Source of the DNA: Candidatus Acetothermia bacterium JdFR-48
GTDB lineage: Bacteria; Bipolaricaulota; Bipolaricaulia; Bipolaricaulales; Bipolaricaulaceae
DNA: 64,000 bases
Assembly (NCBI GenBank): GCA_002011425.1
Contig: MTNJ01000010.1
Location: forward strand, 1-64,000
Reading direction: 5' to 3'
The notes beneath the pieces were generated by a model. That model saw only the letters and a list, made by a program, of their open reading frames with translations, made no database searches and had not been told where the DNA came from. Shown here piece by piece: positions 8,523 to 17,615 of this stretch. Each line of letters starts with the position of its first letter. The first letter of the stretch is position 1. The position numbers and the translations under genes were made by a program.

Positions 8523-10742
8523 TCAGATTAGAGGCTCCATGGCCATGACCGGGTGCTTCACCCTCTCCAGGTACGCGGCGAGCTCCTCCACCGTCACCGC
8601 GTCCTCCTCGGTGGCGATCTTATCGATGAGGTCAGGCTCGCCGAGCTCGGAAAGCCTCCGCTCCAACCGCGGCCGGATCTCCTCCTTGAGCTCCCGGGGC
8701 ATCCAGACGACCCTCCGGATGCCTCCCTCGCCCGAGATGAATTTGGCGCTCGTGATGTAGAGCTTCCCGACGCCTAGGAAACCGGGGGTCTGGATCCCCC
8801 CACCGATCTGACCGGCCATAGTGGAAAACGGCATTCCCACGGGAGTGTCGCCCAGGTACTCCCGGTTCACAATCATCACGCCGTTGACCTCGGGCAGGAC
8901 CGCCACGATGCACTCGAAGCAGCCGCAGGAGGTCTGGGGATCCTGGAGGATGGAGTACATGTTGACCCGCTCCAGGTTCCCATTGGAAGCCCGCTTCACG
9001 TACTCGTTCACCCCCCGCCACTGGCCCAACACCGGGTCGATGGTTTCCCCCTTCTTGATGGGCTGGTTGGGGCCGTGGGGGTCCATCTCATGAGAGGCGG
9101 CACAGTCGAGCCACGTGTAGGCGCCGCAGAGTCCGAGCCGTTCCGGGGTCACCACGCAAACGTGGTTGGGGGCGTAGGACTGGCAAAGGACGCAGGAGTA
9201 AAAGATGTCAACGTCCTCGTCCCTGAGCCCCGCGATCCGTTCGTCGCGCCGGCGGTAGATCTCCTTGGCCTCCTCGATGGGTCCCACGATTTTGTCCGGA
9301 TCGGTGATGATAGTGACCTGAACCTTGTCCACGATCCCACCGAAGTCCTCCTTGAACTTGTGCACCAGGATCTCGCCGTAATGCTTCAGGCGGAACCCTT
9401 TCTTGAACGCGTCCTTGGAGATGCGGATCCAGGGGTTGGTGCGCTGGCCCATGTGGAATACCCCGTTCGCCCAGGAGACGTATTCGTGGATACGTCGCTC
9501 CAGCACCGGCTCAAAGTCCTCCTTGAACCGACGGCCGGCCACCTCGACGATGACCCCCAGCGGCATCGCCCCGCCCTCCTCGACCCGGTCGATGTCCGGG
9601 CCGATCACGGTGATCCGGCCGTCCTCCACCTCGGACATGTCCCGGCCCACGAGGAGCTCGAAGGCGTCCGAGTACTTGCCGCCGAACTGGACGTGCATCT
9701 GCTCCTTGCGCACCCGCTCGCCCTCGAAGCCGGCCCCGTAGGGGATGGGGATGGGGATCTCCGAGACCTTGATCTTAAGCCCCCGGACCTCGATGGCCTT
9801 GGGGACGAGCTTGTCGTGGGGGATGCCCGAGACCACGTGTTCGTAGGTGCAGATCCCCCGGGGGAGGATCTGGGGGATGGGGACGTCGGCGATCACGGGG
9901 AAGCCGAAGTTGATGGTTCCCGCGGCGGTGGCGTACTTCTCGTCGGTGAGGAGCTGGCCGTCGTGCTCCTCGGGTCCGTAGTCGGCCCCCAAAGCGAGGA
10001 CGAAGGCGTGGACCCGCTCCTTGTTATAGAGGAGGATCTTCCGCGCGGCCTCGAGGTCCCCGGGTTTGATGCCCCCGAAGGTCATCGCGGCCCGTGCGGC
10101 GAAGTTGAGGGCGTACACAGCGGCGGAGGTGTCCCTGCCGTATGGAACGAGGAACGTGTCCCAGTTCATCTCGATGCCTGCCTCGGCCAGCTGTTCCGCC
10201 ATGGAGACGCCCCGGGTGTTCGAGGCCATGAAGACGAGGATGTTTCGCTCCTGGAGGGCCCTCGCAAGCTCCACCGCCTCCTCCACCGACGGCATGGCCC
10301 CCACACAGGCGGCGAACCCCGGCATCCGCCCGTCCACCAGCTTGATCCCCTGGGTCCGCAACGTGGCGTCGTCGGTGAAGCCGAGCCAGATCCCCTCCGG
10401 CTCTTCGCCCCGAAGGTACTTCAGGGCCTCGATGATCTCCTGGGCGATCAGGGTGGAGATCCCCGCGTCCAGTGCCGGGCCGAGGTACGGGAGCCAGAGG
10501 CGGTCCTCAGGGACAGGCGGGAGGAGTGATCGGGCTATCCCAAGCGCCCTCTCAGCGTCCGCCAGGGTCTTAATCTCGATGCCGGTGAGGGCCAGGATCA
10601 GGGGGAGGTAATATGCGGTATTGGGAAAACCGATCGTCTTCTCGGGGCCATGGGCTTCGATCGCCTCGCGCAGCTCTCGCTCGGCCCGCTCCACGTACCC
10701 ATGGGCTCCACGGATGGCCGCCCGCGCAATGATCCTCGACAT
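8523..10742 (-). CDS. acsB: Acetyl-CoA synthase catalytic subunit (CO-methylating)
   Basis: At 739 residues this is the full-length bacterial form that includes the N-terminal CODH-docking domain. It condenses the AcsCD methyl group, CO and CoA at the Ni-Ni-[4Fe-4S] A-cluster. The cluster ligands are visible: YSCVLCQSYAPNHVC and LGLCGAYTWLDC, then the Cys-Gly-Cys that holds the distal nickel (TSCGCFECI). A strong GGAGGAGGGAG ribosome site precedes the ATG. A possible promoter with a palindrome lies just upstream (10771-10808), so acsB may start its own transcript within the larger operon. Confidence 0.97.
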   Translation of the reverse strand: MSRIIARAAIRGAHGYVERAERELREAIEAHGPEKTIGFPNTAYYLPLILALTGIEIKTLADAERALGIARSLLPPVPEDRLWLPYLGPALDAGISTLIAQEIIEALKYLRGEEPEGIWLGFTDDATLRTQGIKLVDGRMPGFAACVGAMPSVEEAVELARALQERNILVFMASNTRGVSMAEQLAEAGIEMNWDTFLVPYGRDTSAAVYALNFAARAAMTFGGIKPGDLEAARKILLYNKERVHAFVLALGADYGPEEHDGQLLTDEKYATAAGTINFGFPVIADVPIPQILPRGICTYEHVVSGIPHDKLVPKAIEVRGLKIKVSEIPIPIPYGAGFEGERVRKEQMHVQFGGKYSDAFELLVGRDMSEVEDGRITVIGPDIDRVEEGGAMPLGVIVEVAGRRFKEDFEPVLERRIHEYVSWANGVFHMGQRTNPWIRISKDAFKKGFRLKHYGEILVHKFKEDFGGIVDKVQVTIITDPDKIVGPIEEAKEIYRRRDERIAGLRDEDVDIFYSCVLCQSYAPNHVCVVTPERLGLCGAYTWLDCAASHEMDPHGPNQPIKKGETIDPVLGQWRGVNEYVKRASNGNLERVNMYSILQDPQTSCGCFECIVAVLPEVNGVMIVNREYLGDTPVGMPFSTMAGQIGGGIQTPGFLGVGKLYITSAKFISGEGGIRRVVWMPRELKEEIRPRLERRLSELGEPDLIDKIATEEDAVTVEELAAYLERVKHPVMAMEPLI

Positions 10743-10770
10743 CTCCCTCCTCCTCTCCAGGTTCAGGCAT

Positions 10771-10808
10771 GCTAAAAGATGTTAGCAAGACTCCAAGCGC
10801 CTCGACAA
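10771..10808 (-). promoter_or_regulatory. Putative acsB promoter with overlapping palindrome
   Basis: On the minus strand a TTGTCG (10808-10803) is followed after 18 bases by TAACAT (10784-10779). The -10 lies inside the perfect inverted repeat GCTAA-AAGATG-TTAGC (10771-10786), which could be an operator. Both hexamers are imperfect, so this is a modest call. Confidence 0.35.
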
Positions 10809-10821
10809 ATCGGGGCCTGAT

Positions 10822-11595
10822 TCAATGGAGCACGAGCTCCTCGAGGCGGGAGAAAAGTCTATTCACTTCAGGGAATTCGATGTCAGGAAGGCGACCAGCC
10901 CTGGCGGCCCGGTGGACCTCCTCGGAGAAGGGCAGGGCAGCGATGAACGAGAGCCCCGAGGGAAGGTACGCCCGGACGAACTCCACGTCGCCCTCGCCCC
11001 GGAGCTTGTTTCCCACCACATAGACCCGGGCGAGCCCGATCTCTCCTGCGAGTCCCCGGATTCGAGCCGCGGTCTCGAGGCTCCTCTTGTCCGGCTCCAC
11101 CACCACCAGTAGGGCGTCCACCCCCTGGGCGGTGGCCCGCCCCAAGTGCTCGATCCCGGCCTCCAGGTCCACGATCACCGTCTCCCCGGGCCTGAGGACC
11201 AGGTGGCGCAGGAGGGCCCGGAGGAAGGAGTTCGCGGGGCAAGCGCAGCCCGTCCCCCCGCCGCGGATTCCCCCGAGGACGAGAATTCTGACCCCCCGGT
11301 GTTCGACCGCGAAGCGGTCCGGGATGTCGTCCACCGTGGGGTTGAGCTTGATCAGCCCCTCCCCCCATACCCGCTGGGAGATCAATTCCTCGTCCGCGGC
11401 CAGAGGGGGGAGGGGGGAAGTGTAGCCCATGGTGAGGGCGAGGGTGGGATTGGGATCAGCGTCCACTGCGAGGACCCTATAGCCCCTCGCCGCGGCGGCA
11501 CGGGCCAATAGGGCCACAAGGGTGGTCTTCCCCACGCCCCCCTTTCCCGCCACCGCGAGCTTCAACCCCCGGCGAGCTTCACCAGCTTCCGGCAT
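10822..11595 (-). CDS. CooC/AcsF-type nickel-insertion ATPase (copy 2)
   Basis: This 257-residue MinD-like ATPase has the deviant Walker A GKGGVGKTT (residues 18-26), DADPNPTLAL, and a Cys-Ala-Cys pair at 117-119 in the same place as the nickel-binding CxC of CooC. VDLEAGIEHLGR replaces the switch II region. It is the second such protein in the operon and stands directly before acsB, which suggests A-cluster maturation (AcsF role), although this is inferred from position. The ATG at 11595 has GGAAGG upstream and overlaps DUF3786 by 34 bases; a TTG at 11565 giving a four-base overlap is a reasonable alternative start. Confidence 0.88.
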   Translation of the reverse strand: MPEAGEARRGLKLAVAGKGGVGKTTLVALLARAAAARGYRVLAVDADPNPTLALTMGYTSPLPPLAADEELISQRVWGEGLIKLNPTVDDIPDRFAVEHRGVRILVLGGIRGGGTGCACPANSFLRALLRHLVLRPGETVIVDLEAGIEHLGRATAQGVDALLVVVEPDKRSLETAARIRGLAGEIGLARVYVVGNKLRGEGDVEFVRAYLPSGLSFIAALPFSEEVHRAARAGRLPDIEFPEVNRLFSRLEELVLH

Positions 11596-12167
11596 AACAA
11601 CCTTCCCACGATGGCCAGGCCCTCGGTGGGCAGGAACCGGTCAGAGGAAGCGTCGAAGAGGAAAGAGGCCTTGGGGGGGAACTCCTCGTCCCCCTTCCAC
11701 CATACCACTGCCACGGGGATGAGGGGCAGGGTGCGAAACTCGTATCCCAGGTCCCCCAGCGGGATTGGCTTTCCCCCGGCACGCTCCGCTGCCCGCCTGA
11801 ACCCTTCTGCGTCCAGCCGTCGCACGAGCTCGTCCCCCGTGTAACCTTGGAAAGCACGGAAGTAGAAGTTCCCGTGAGGGAGTTCCCGGAACCCCACCCA
11901 ACGGCCGGTGGGGCGCGTGCCGTCGGCGTTCACGAGGTAGTCGAGTAGCAGCGCCTCCTCTTCCTCCGAGGCCGGCTTTCCCTCTGGCCCGAGGAGGGTG
12001 AGTTCGGGGAAGGTGAGGGTGTACGTGGCTCCCAAGAACTCCAGTTCTAGCCTTCCTCCCACGGCCCGGACGCCGCTCCGCCGAGCGAGCTCTTCGACGG
12101 AGATGCCTCGAAGCGCCGCGCGGGCCCCCTCGATCTTCGGCCAAAGCGACTTCCGCCACTCTTCCAT
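11562..12167 (-). CDS. DUF3786 domain protein
   Basis: This 201-residue soluble protein matches the DUF3786 pattern: a helical N-terminus (SVEELARRSGVRA), a beta segment (LELEFLGATYTL), a central LLLDYLVNADGTRPTGRWVG-type block with FRELPHGNFYFRAF, and a C-terminal VWWKGDEEFPPKASFLFD strand pair. The family has no known function but recurs next to acetyl-CoA-pathway and corrinoid genes in anaerobes. It is the first gene of the minus-strand operon and overlaps cooC2. There are no Cys clusters, signal peptide or membrane segments. A role in maturation or folding of CODH/ACS is only a guess from context. Confidence 0.75.
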   Translation of the reverse strand: MEEWRKSLWPKIEGARAALRGISVEELARRSGVRAVGGRLELEFLGATYTLTFPELTLLGPEGKPASEEEEALLLDYLVNADGTRPTGRWVGFRELPHGNFYFRAFQGYTGDELVRRLDAEGFRRAAERAGGKPIPLGDLGYEFRTLPLIPVAVVWWKGDEEFPPKASFLFDASSDRFLPTEGLAIVGRLLCRKLVKLAGG

Positions 12168-12180
12168 GTGCGTTTCAACT

Positions 12181-12186
12181 TATAAT
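12181..12186 (+). promoter_or_regulatory. Candidate -10 element for folD
   Basis: A perfect TATAAT lies 37 bases before the folD ATG, in the 55-base divergent gap with the DUF3786 gene. No convincing -35 is seen at 16-18 bases. Confidence 0.3.
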
Positions 12187-12222
12187 GCTCAAAAGCTTAC
12201 GGGACAAACGAAAGGGGTGGTC

Positions 12223-13113
12223 ATGGCGGCGAAGATCATCTCCGGGAGGGAGTTGGCGGATCAGGTCTGTGGGGAACTGCGGGAGAGGGTAGAGCGGCTT
12301 CAGGAGAAGGGATTCACCCCTGGCCTGGCCATGGTCCGGGTCGGCGAGGACCCTGCCTCGGTTTCCTACGTGAGGCAGAAGGAGAAGACCGCGGGCAAGG
12401 TGGGGATCTACTCCGAGACCATCGTTTTTCCCGAGGACATCCCCGAGGAGACGCTGCTGGCGAAGATCGACGAGCTCAACCGCGATCCTAGGTTCCACGG
12501 GATCCTGGTGCAGCTCCCGCTCCCCAAGCACATCGACGCCGGCAAGGTGATCGAGGCGATCGATCCCCGCAAAGACGTGGACTGCTTCCACCCCGTGAAC
12601 GTGGGAAAGCTCCTCATCGGGGACCCTTATCTCCTCCCCTGTACCCCCCACGGGGTCCAGCAGATTCTCCTCCGGTCCGGACACTCTCCCGAGGGGAAAC
12701 ACGTGGTAATCTGCGGTCGCAGCAACATCAACGGGAAACCCCTCTTCGCCATCCTCATCCAGAAGAAAGCCGGGGCCAACGCCACTGTGACCGTCTGCCA
12801 CAGCCGGACTCCGGACCTCGCCCACTTCACCCGCCAGGCGGACATTCTGGTGGTGGCCATGGGCTCCCCCCGGGCGATCACCGCCGACATGGTGCGGGAG
12901 GGGGCGGTGGTGATCGACGTTGGCGTCAACCGGATCCCCGATGCCACGAAGAAATCCGGGTTCCGATTGGTAGGCGACACCGATTTCGACGCACTGGTGG
13001 AGCTGGTGGAGGCGATCACCCCTGTCCCCGGGGGCGTGGGGCCCATGACGGTGGCGATGCTCATGTGGAACACTGTGACCGCCGCCGAGATCCAGACGGG
13101 CCTCGTTTCCTGA
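12223..13113 (+). CDS. folD: Bifunctional methylene-THF dehydrogenase / methenyl-THF cyclohydrolase
   Basis: This 296-residue enzyme carries out the two middle steps of the methyl branch, cyclising formyl-THF to methenyl-THF and reducing it to methylene-THF with NAD(P)H. It shows the catalytic YVRQKEKTAGKVGI segment, QLPLPKHID, the substrate loop DPRKDVDCFHPVN, the nucleotide-site GRSNINGKP and the signature PVPGGVGPMTVAML. Length is normal. The frame is open upstream, but the ATG at 12223 gives the family start. No separate cyclohydrolase (FchA) is present in the window, so FolD probably does both reactions. It is followed after ten bases by the cobalamin importer genes. Confidence 0.96.
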   Translation: MAAKIISGRELADQVCGELRERVERLQEKGFTPGLAMVRVGEDPASVSYVRQKEKTAGKVGIYSETIVFPEDIPEETLLAKIDELNRDPRFHGILVQLPLPKHIDAGKVIEAIDPRKDVDCFHPVNVGKLLIGDPYLLPCTPHGVQQILLRSGHSPEGKHVVICGRSNINGKPLFAILIQKKAGANATVTVCHSRTPDLAHFTRQADILVVAMGSPRAITADMVREGAVVIDVGVNRIPDATKKSGFRLVGDTDFDALVELVEAITPVPGGVGPMTVAMLMWNTVTAAEIQTGLVS

Positions 13114-13123
13114 GGGGGGCGCC

Positions 13124-14008
13124 ATGTTGAGGGCGACGATCGCGCTCCTCCTGGGCCTCCTCTGGGGGACCGCCTGGGCGTTCCCGGTCGTGGTAGTAGA
13201 TGACCGGAGCCGGGAGATCACGATCCCCGCACCCCCGGAGAGGGTCGTGGTCCTCCTTCCCCTGTACGCTGAGATCCTGGTGGACCTAGGGGGTGGGGGA
13301 GTGATCGTAGGGGTAGCCGAATCCCCGAGCAATCCCCCCGAGGTAGGGGGCCTCCCTTCGGTGGGCCCCTCCTTCTCCCCCTCGGTGGAGGCCATTGTGG
13401 CCCTGAAGCCGGACCTCGTGCTCGGGGCTTGGGGCAAGGTCAGGGACAAGTTGGAGGCATTGGGGGTCGTAGTCCTCACCGCCGGCGGCCCCGGGGGCTA
13501 CATCCGGGGTATAGCCGACATATTCGGCGCCATTCGAACCGTGGGCGCTGCGGTGGGACTCGCTGACCGGGCCGCGGCCCTCGTGGGGAGGATCGCGGAG
13601 GAAATCGTCCTCACCGAGGCCAGGGTCCTCGACCTCCCCCGGGTCCGGGTGGCCTTCTTGTACATCTCCGCACCGGATTCGCCCCCCTACGCCGCCGGCC
13701 GGGGCACCCCGGAGAACGAGCTCCTCCTCCGGGCTGGGGGCGAGAACGTATTCTCCGATCTCGAGGGTTTCCCTCAGGTGAGCCTCGAGGAACTCGTCCT
13801 GCGCGATCCCGAGGCGATCCTCACCGACCCGGCTCAGGTGGAGAACGTGCTCGGGAGTCGGCTCCTCCGAGAGGTGAGCGCGGTACGGGCGGGGAGGGTA
13901 TACGGGATCGAGGCCTCAGCCCTCATCTCCACTCGGGTGGCCGCGGCCCTGCGGCGGCTGGCGGAGCTGCTACACCCCGGGCCCTTCGGAGGAGGAGGCG
14001 GGTCGTAG
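13124..14008 (+). CDS. btuF: Cobalamin/iron-siderophore ABC transporter, substrate-binding protein (BtuF-like)
   Basis: This 294-residue protein starts with a signal peptide (MLRATIALLLGLLWGTAWAF) and has the class-III binding-protein fold of BtuF/FhuD: DDRSREITIPAPPERVVVL, ALKPDLVLGAWG, a long connecting helix (about residues 125-165), and a C-terminal lobe with EELVLRDPEAILTD. It would capture the ligand outside the membrane. Ligand identity is not decided by sequence; cobalamin is favoured because the operon begins with folD and stands beside the corrinoid-dependent acs genes. The signal has no lipobox Cys. Confidence 0.8.
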   Translation: MLRATIALLLGLLWGTAWAFPVVVVDDRSREITIPAPPERVVVLLPLYAEILVDLGGGGVIVGVAESPSNPPEVGGLPSVGPSFSPSVEAIVALKPDLVLGAWGKVRDKLEALGVVVLTAGGPGGYIRGIADIFGAIRTVGAAVGLADRAAALVGRIAEEIVLTEARVLDLPRVRVAFLYISAPDSPPYAAGRGTPENELLLRAGGENVFSDLEGFPQVSLEELVLRDPEAILTDPAQVENVLGSRLLREVSAVRAGRVYGIEASALISTRVAAALRRLAELLHPGPFGGGGGS

Positions 14009-14012
14009 TCCG

Positions 14013-14987
14013 GTGGGCCTCAAGGCGTTCCTGCTCCTCCTCCCCCTGGCGATAGGGAGCGTGCTCGGGGCGGTGCTCCTCGGGCCGGCGGGGATCCCCC
14101 CCGGTGAGGCCCTGCGGGCGCTCTTCCATCCCGCGGCCTCTCCCCTGCAGGGGCTAATCCTGTGGGATATACGCCTCCCCCGGGCCATCCTCTCCTTCCT
14201 GGTGGGAGCGGCCCTCGCCCTCTCGGGTGCGGTGATGCAGGGGATGTTCCACAACCCCCTAGCTTCGCCTTACATCCTCGGGGTCGCCGGGGGGGCGGCA
14301 GCCGGCGCGGCGGGGGTGATAGCCGCGGGTATCAGGGACATCATCCCTGTGCCCCTGGGGGCCTTCCTGGGGGCGATTGTAGCGGTGGTGGCCGTGTATC
14401 GACTGGGGCGAGGAGGGCGCACTGGGCTCGGGTTGGTGCTCGCGGGGGTGGCCGTGGGATCTCTCCTCACCGCCCTCACGAGCTTCATGCTCTTCCTCGC
14501 CGCCGGCGACCGACGGCTGGCGGAGATCATCTTTTGGACCATGGGAAGCTTGGGCCGAGCTGACTGGCCCCGGGTCGGACTCCTTTCGCCGACCGTGGGT
14601 ATTGGGCTCCTCTTCCTGTGGGTCCTGGGACGGAGGATAAACGCCCTGGCGTTGGGGGACGAAGGGGCCCGGTATCTGGGCGTAGAGCCGGTGCGGCTCA
14701 GACGCCTCCTTCTCTTCTGGGCAACCCTCCTGACCGCGGCGTCGGTCTTCGTCGCGGGCACGGTGGGGTTCGTGGGGCTCGTCGTGCCCCACCTTGTCCG
14801 CCTCGTCGTGGGGCCGGATCACCGGGCGCTGCTTCCCGCTGCTGCCCTGGGCGGGGGGATTCTCCTCGTGTGGGCCGATGCCCTGGCCCGGGTGGTCCTC
14901 GCCCCGGCCGAGCTCCCGGTGGGGATCGTCACCGCCCTCATCGGGGGGCCGTTCTTCCTATGGCTCCTACGCCGGAGGCTCAGATGA
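14013..14987 (+). CDS. btuC: Cobalamin/iron-siderophore ABC transporter, permease (BtuC-like)
   Basis: This 324-residue FecCD/BtuC-family permease has about ten hydrophobic helices. Motifs include LILWDIRLPRAILSFLVGAALALSG, the NPLASPYILGV loop, and the C-terminal GTVGFVGLVVPHLVRLVVGPDHR that contacts the ATPase, ending in LPVGIVTALIGGPFFLWLL. The start is GTG at 14013, four bases after the binding-protein stop. The stop overlaps the ATPase start (ATGA). It forms the transmembrane channel with BtuD. Confidence 0.88.
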   Translation: MGLKAFLLLLPLAIGSVLGAVLLGPAGIPPGEALRALFHPAASPLQGLILWDIRLPRAILSFLVGAALALSGAVMQGMFHNPLASPYILGVAGGAAAGAAGVIAAGIRDIIPVPLGAFLGAIVAVVAVYRLGRGGRTGLGLVLAGVAVGSLLTALTSFMLFLAAGDRRLAEIIFWTMGSLGRADWPRVGLLSPTVGIGLLFLWVLGRRINALALGDEGARYLGVEPVRLRRLLLFWATLLTAASVFVAGTVGFVGLVVPHLVRLVVGPDHRALLPAAALGGGILLVWADALARVVLAPAELPVGIVTALIGGPFFLWLLRRRLR

Positions 14988-15781
14988 GAATCGTGCTCGA
15001 GCGGGTCAGCGCTGGGTATGGAAAGGACCTGGCCTTGCGCGAGGTGGACCTCGAGATCGGGGAAGGAGAGCTCCTCGCGGTAATCGGGCCCAACGGTGCT
15101 GGGAAGACCACCCTCCTCCGGGTGATCTCCGGGGCGCTGCAACCGTCCGCGGGCACGGTTTACCTCGACGGGAGGCCCTTGTCCGAGCTCGGCCCCCGGG
15201 AGGTGGCCCGGCGGATCGGGGCGGTGGCCCAGATCCCAGAGGCGAGCTTTGACTTCACGGTGGCGGAGCTCGTGGAGTTGGGGCGGCTCCCGCGCCTCCG
15301 GTTCCCGGACAGATTGACCGAGCGTGATCGAGCAGCGGTGAAGCGGGCCCTGGAGCTCGTGGGGCTCACCGGGCTCGCGGAAAGGCGCCTCTCCACTCTC
15401 TCCGGGGGAGAGCGGCGGAAGGCATTCATCGCCGTGGCCCTGGCGCGGGAACCGACGGGCCTCCTCCTCGACGAGCCCATGGCCCACTTGGATTTGAAAG
15501 CACAGCTCGAGCTTCTCTTCCTTTTCCGAGAGTGGGCCGGGGAGGGGGTGACGGTGGTGGCGACCTGCCATGATCTGAACCTAGCCGCCACCTTCCCGCG
15601 TCTGGCGTTGCTTGGGGGCGGAAGGTTGTTAGCCTGTGGTCCCCCGACCGAGGTGCTGACCCGGGAGGGGGTCCGGGAAGCCTTCGGGGTAGAGGTCGAG
15701 GTGTCCCGCGACCCCCTCACCGGTGCCGTCCAGCTCCGCTATTTCCGCCTGCCCTCCGGGACCTTCAGAACAGGCCCTTGA
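14984..15781 (+). CDS. btuD: Cobalamin/iron-siderophore ABC transporter, ATPase (BtuD-like)
   Basis: This 265-residue ATPase has Walker [10 protein letters not shown] (residues 32-40), Q-loop [11 protein letters not shown] signature LSGGERRKA, Walker [13 protein letters not shown] and the switch His in TCHDLN. It powers the BtuFC-type importer. The ATG overlaps the permease stop by four bases. The 3' end runs 17 bases into the convergent fhs gene with no intervening terminator, so readthrough or antisense contact between the two transcripts is possible. Confidence 0.9.
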   Translation: MRIVLERVSAGYGKDLALREVDLEIGEGELLAVIGPNGAGKTTLLRVISGALQPSAGTVYLDGRPLSELGPREVARRIGAVAQIPEASFDFTVAELVELGRLPRLRFPDRLTERDRAAVKRALELVGLTGLAERRLSTLSGGERRKAFIAVALAREPTGLLLDEPMAHLDLKAQLELLFLFREWAGEGVTVVATCHDLNLAATFPRLALLGGGRLLACGPPTEVLTREGVREAFGVEVEVSRDPLTGAVQLRYFRLPSGTFRTGP

Positions 15782-17525
15782 CCAGACCGGTGTCGGGGTC
15801 GATGTCGATGCGCCGATAAGCGGGGTCGGAGCCCGTCCCGGGCATGAGCTTGATGTCCCCCGCCATGGGACAGAGGAACTTCGCGCCGGTGAAGACCAGG
15901 ATGTCCCGGATCGGCAGCACCCAGCCCCTGGGGACGCCCTTCCAGTTGGGATCATGGGAGAGGGAGAGATGGGTCTTCACCATCATGGTGTAGTAGTCCC
16001 GGAACCGCTCGTCCTCCTCGAACCGCTTGGCCTTGGCCTCGGCCTCCGGGGACCAGGAGACCCCTTCGGCGCCGTACACCTCCCTGGCGATGAGCTCCAC
16101 CCTCTCCCGGAGCGGCATCTCCAGGGGGTAGAGGTAGCGGAAATCCACCGGCTCCCCGCAAGCCTCGAGCACCGCGTCCGCGAGTTCCAGCGCCCCTTCG
16201 CCACCCTTGAGCCAATGTTCGGATACAGCGCACCGGGCCCCGGCCCGCTCCACCGCCCGCCGCACGAGGTCCACCTCGGCGTCGGTGTCGGTGTAGAAGC
16301 GGTTGATACATACCACCGGTTTGATCCCGGATTTCTTCACGGTCTCCAGATGGTGGAGGAGGTTGGGGAGACCCTTCTCCACGAGCTCCAAGTTCTCCTC
16401 CTGGTATTCCTTGGCCAGCGGCCTCCCCGGCACCACCTTGGGCCCGCCGCCGTGCATCTTCAGGGCCCGGATGGTGCAAACGATCACGGAGACATTGGGG
16501 GTGAGGCCGCTTATACGGCACTTCACATTCCAGAACTTCTCGAACCCGATGTCCGCCCCGAAGCCGGACTCGGTGACGTGGTAGTCGAAGAGCTTCAAGC
16601 CCAGGAGGTCGCCGATCACCGAGGACTGGCCGATGGCGATGTTGGCGAAGGGCCCGGCATGCACCAGCACGGGCTGGTACTCCACCGTACAACAGAGGGT
16701 GGGATTGATGGTGTTCCGCATCCAGGCGGCCATGGCCCCGGCCACCTCGAGGTCCTCACAGGTCACGGGGTTCCCACGCTTGTCGTAGGCCAGCGTGATC
16801 CTCCCGATCCGCTCCCGTAGATCCCGGAGGTCTTTCACGATGGAGAGGATGGCCATGAGCTCTGAAGAGACTGAGATCTGGAAGCCGGACTCCATCATGA
16901 ACCCGTCCATCTTGCCGCCGAGGCCGATGATGATTCGCCGCAGAGCTTGGGCGCAGAAGTCTATCGTCCACCGCCACTCAACTCTCCGCGGGTCGATGTT
17001 CAGGCGCTTGAGGCCCCGCTTGGCCAACTGCTCGTCGGTGTAGTTGAACTCGTGCTGCAGACGGGCGGTGATGGCCACCATGGCGAGGTTATGGGCGTTA
17101 GTGATGGCATCGATGTCTCCGGTGAGCCCCAACGTGAACTCGGTCATGGGGATGAGAAGGGCGTTCCCGCCCCCGGCAGCGGTCCCCTTGATGTTGAACG
17201 TGGGTCCGGCCGAGGGCTGACGGATGCAGCCACCAACGTTCACCCCCCGCTTAGCCAGCCCCTCGATGAGTCCGAGGGTGGTAGTGGTCTTCCCCTCGCC
17301 CAGCGGGGTCGGCGTTATAGCGGTGATCTCGATGAACTTCCCGTCGGGGCGGTCCTTGAGACGCTCGTAGATCTTGAGGTAGTCCAACTTCGCGATCCGT
17401 CCGTAGGGAATGATCTCGTCCTTGCGCAGCCCCAACCTCTCCGCCCACTCCTCCGGAGTGGGCATTCCTCGCTCCGCCTCCGCCGCGATCTGCCAGTCGG
17501 CAAGCTTAGTGGGGTCGTACGGCAC
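15765..17525 (-). CDS. fhs: Formate--tetrahydrofolate ligase
   Basis: This 586-residue enzyme activates formate with ATP to give 10-formyl-THF, the second step of the methyl branch. It has the P-loop [13 protein letters not shown] (about residues 71-83), the folate and formate-site blocks [14 protein letters not shown] and [14 protein letters not shown], and ends with [22 protein letters not shown], all family features. Length is slightly above the usual 555-560. It lies at the downstream end of the hydrogenase-metVF series, separated from metF by a 90-base gap that contains a hairpin repeat. Confidence 0.97.
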   Translation of the reverse strand: MPYDPTKLADWQIAAEAERGMPTPEEWAERLGLRKDEIIPYGRIAKLDYLKIYERLKDRPDGKFIEITAITPTPLGEGKTTTTLGLIEGLAKRGVNVGGCIRQPSAGPTFNIKGTAAGGGNALLIPMTEFTLGLTGDIDAITNAHNLAMVAITARLQHEFNYTDEQLAKRGLKRLNIDPRRVEWRWTIDFCAQALRRIIIGLGGKMDGFMMESGFQISVSSELMAILSIVKDLRDLRERIGRITLAYDKRGNPVTCEDLEVAGAMAAWMRNTINPTLCCTVEYQPVLVHAGPFANIAIGQSSVIGDLLGLKLFDYHVTESGFGADIGFEKFWNVKCRISGLTPNVSVIVCTIRALKMHGGGPKVVPGRPLAKEYQEENLELVEKGLPNLLHHLETVKKSGIKPVVCINRFYTDTDAEVDLVRRAVERAGARCAVSEHWLKGGEGALELADAVLEACGEPVDFRYLYPLEMPLRERVELIAREVYGAEGVSWSPEAEAKAKRFEEDERFRDYYTMMVKTHLSLSHDPNWKGVPRGWVLPIRDILVFTGAKFLCPMAGDIKLMPGTGSDPAYRRIDIDPDTGLVKGLF

Positions 17526-17544
17526 TCCTACCTCCTTTGACTTC

Positions 17545-17613
17545 CGTGACGGGTGACGCGCAACTCGTGACAGGTAAGGGATCTGTCACGCATCACCTGT
17601 CACGCGTCCCGGG
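17545..17613. repeat. GTGACGC-type dispersed repeat, copy 2 (imperfect hairpin)
   Basis: The gap between metF and fhs is almost filled by CGTGACGGGTGACGCG on the left, a CAACTCGTGACAGG middle, and CTGTCACGCATCACC plus TGTCACGCGTCCC on the right. The two halves are imperfect inverted repeats and could fold as a long hairpin in the metF-fhs message. Confidence 0.7.
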
Positions 17614-17615
17614 TG

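Noticed and set aside
9075-10529. A 484-codon plus-strand ORF opposite acsB
   Set aside because: An antisense shadow of acsB with no ribosome site and Asp/Leu/Val-biased composition.
13114-13123. Cobalamin riboswitch before btuF
   Set aside because: Only ten bases separate folD and btuF, so there is no room, and nothing similar lies before folD.
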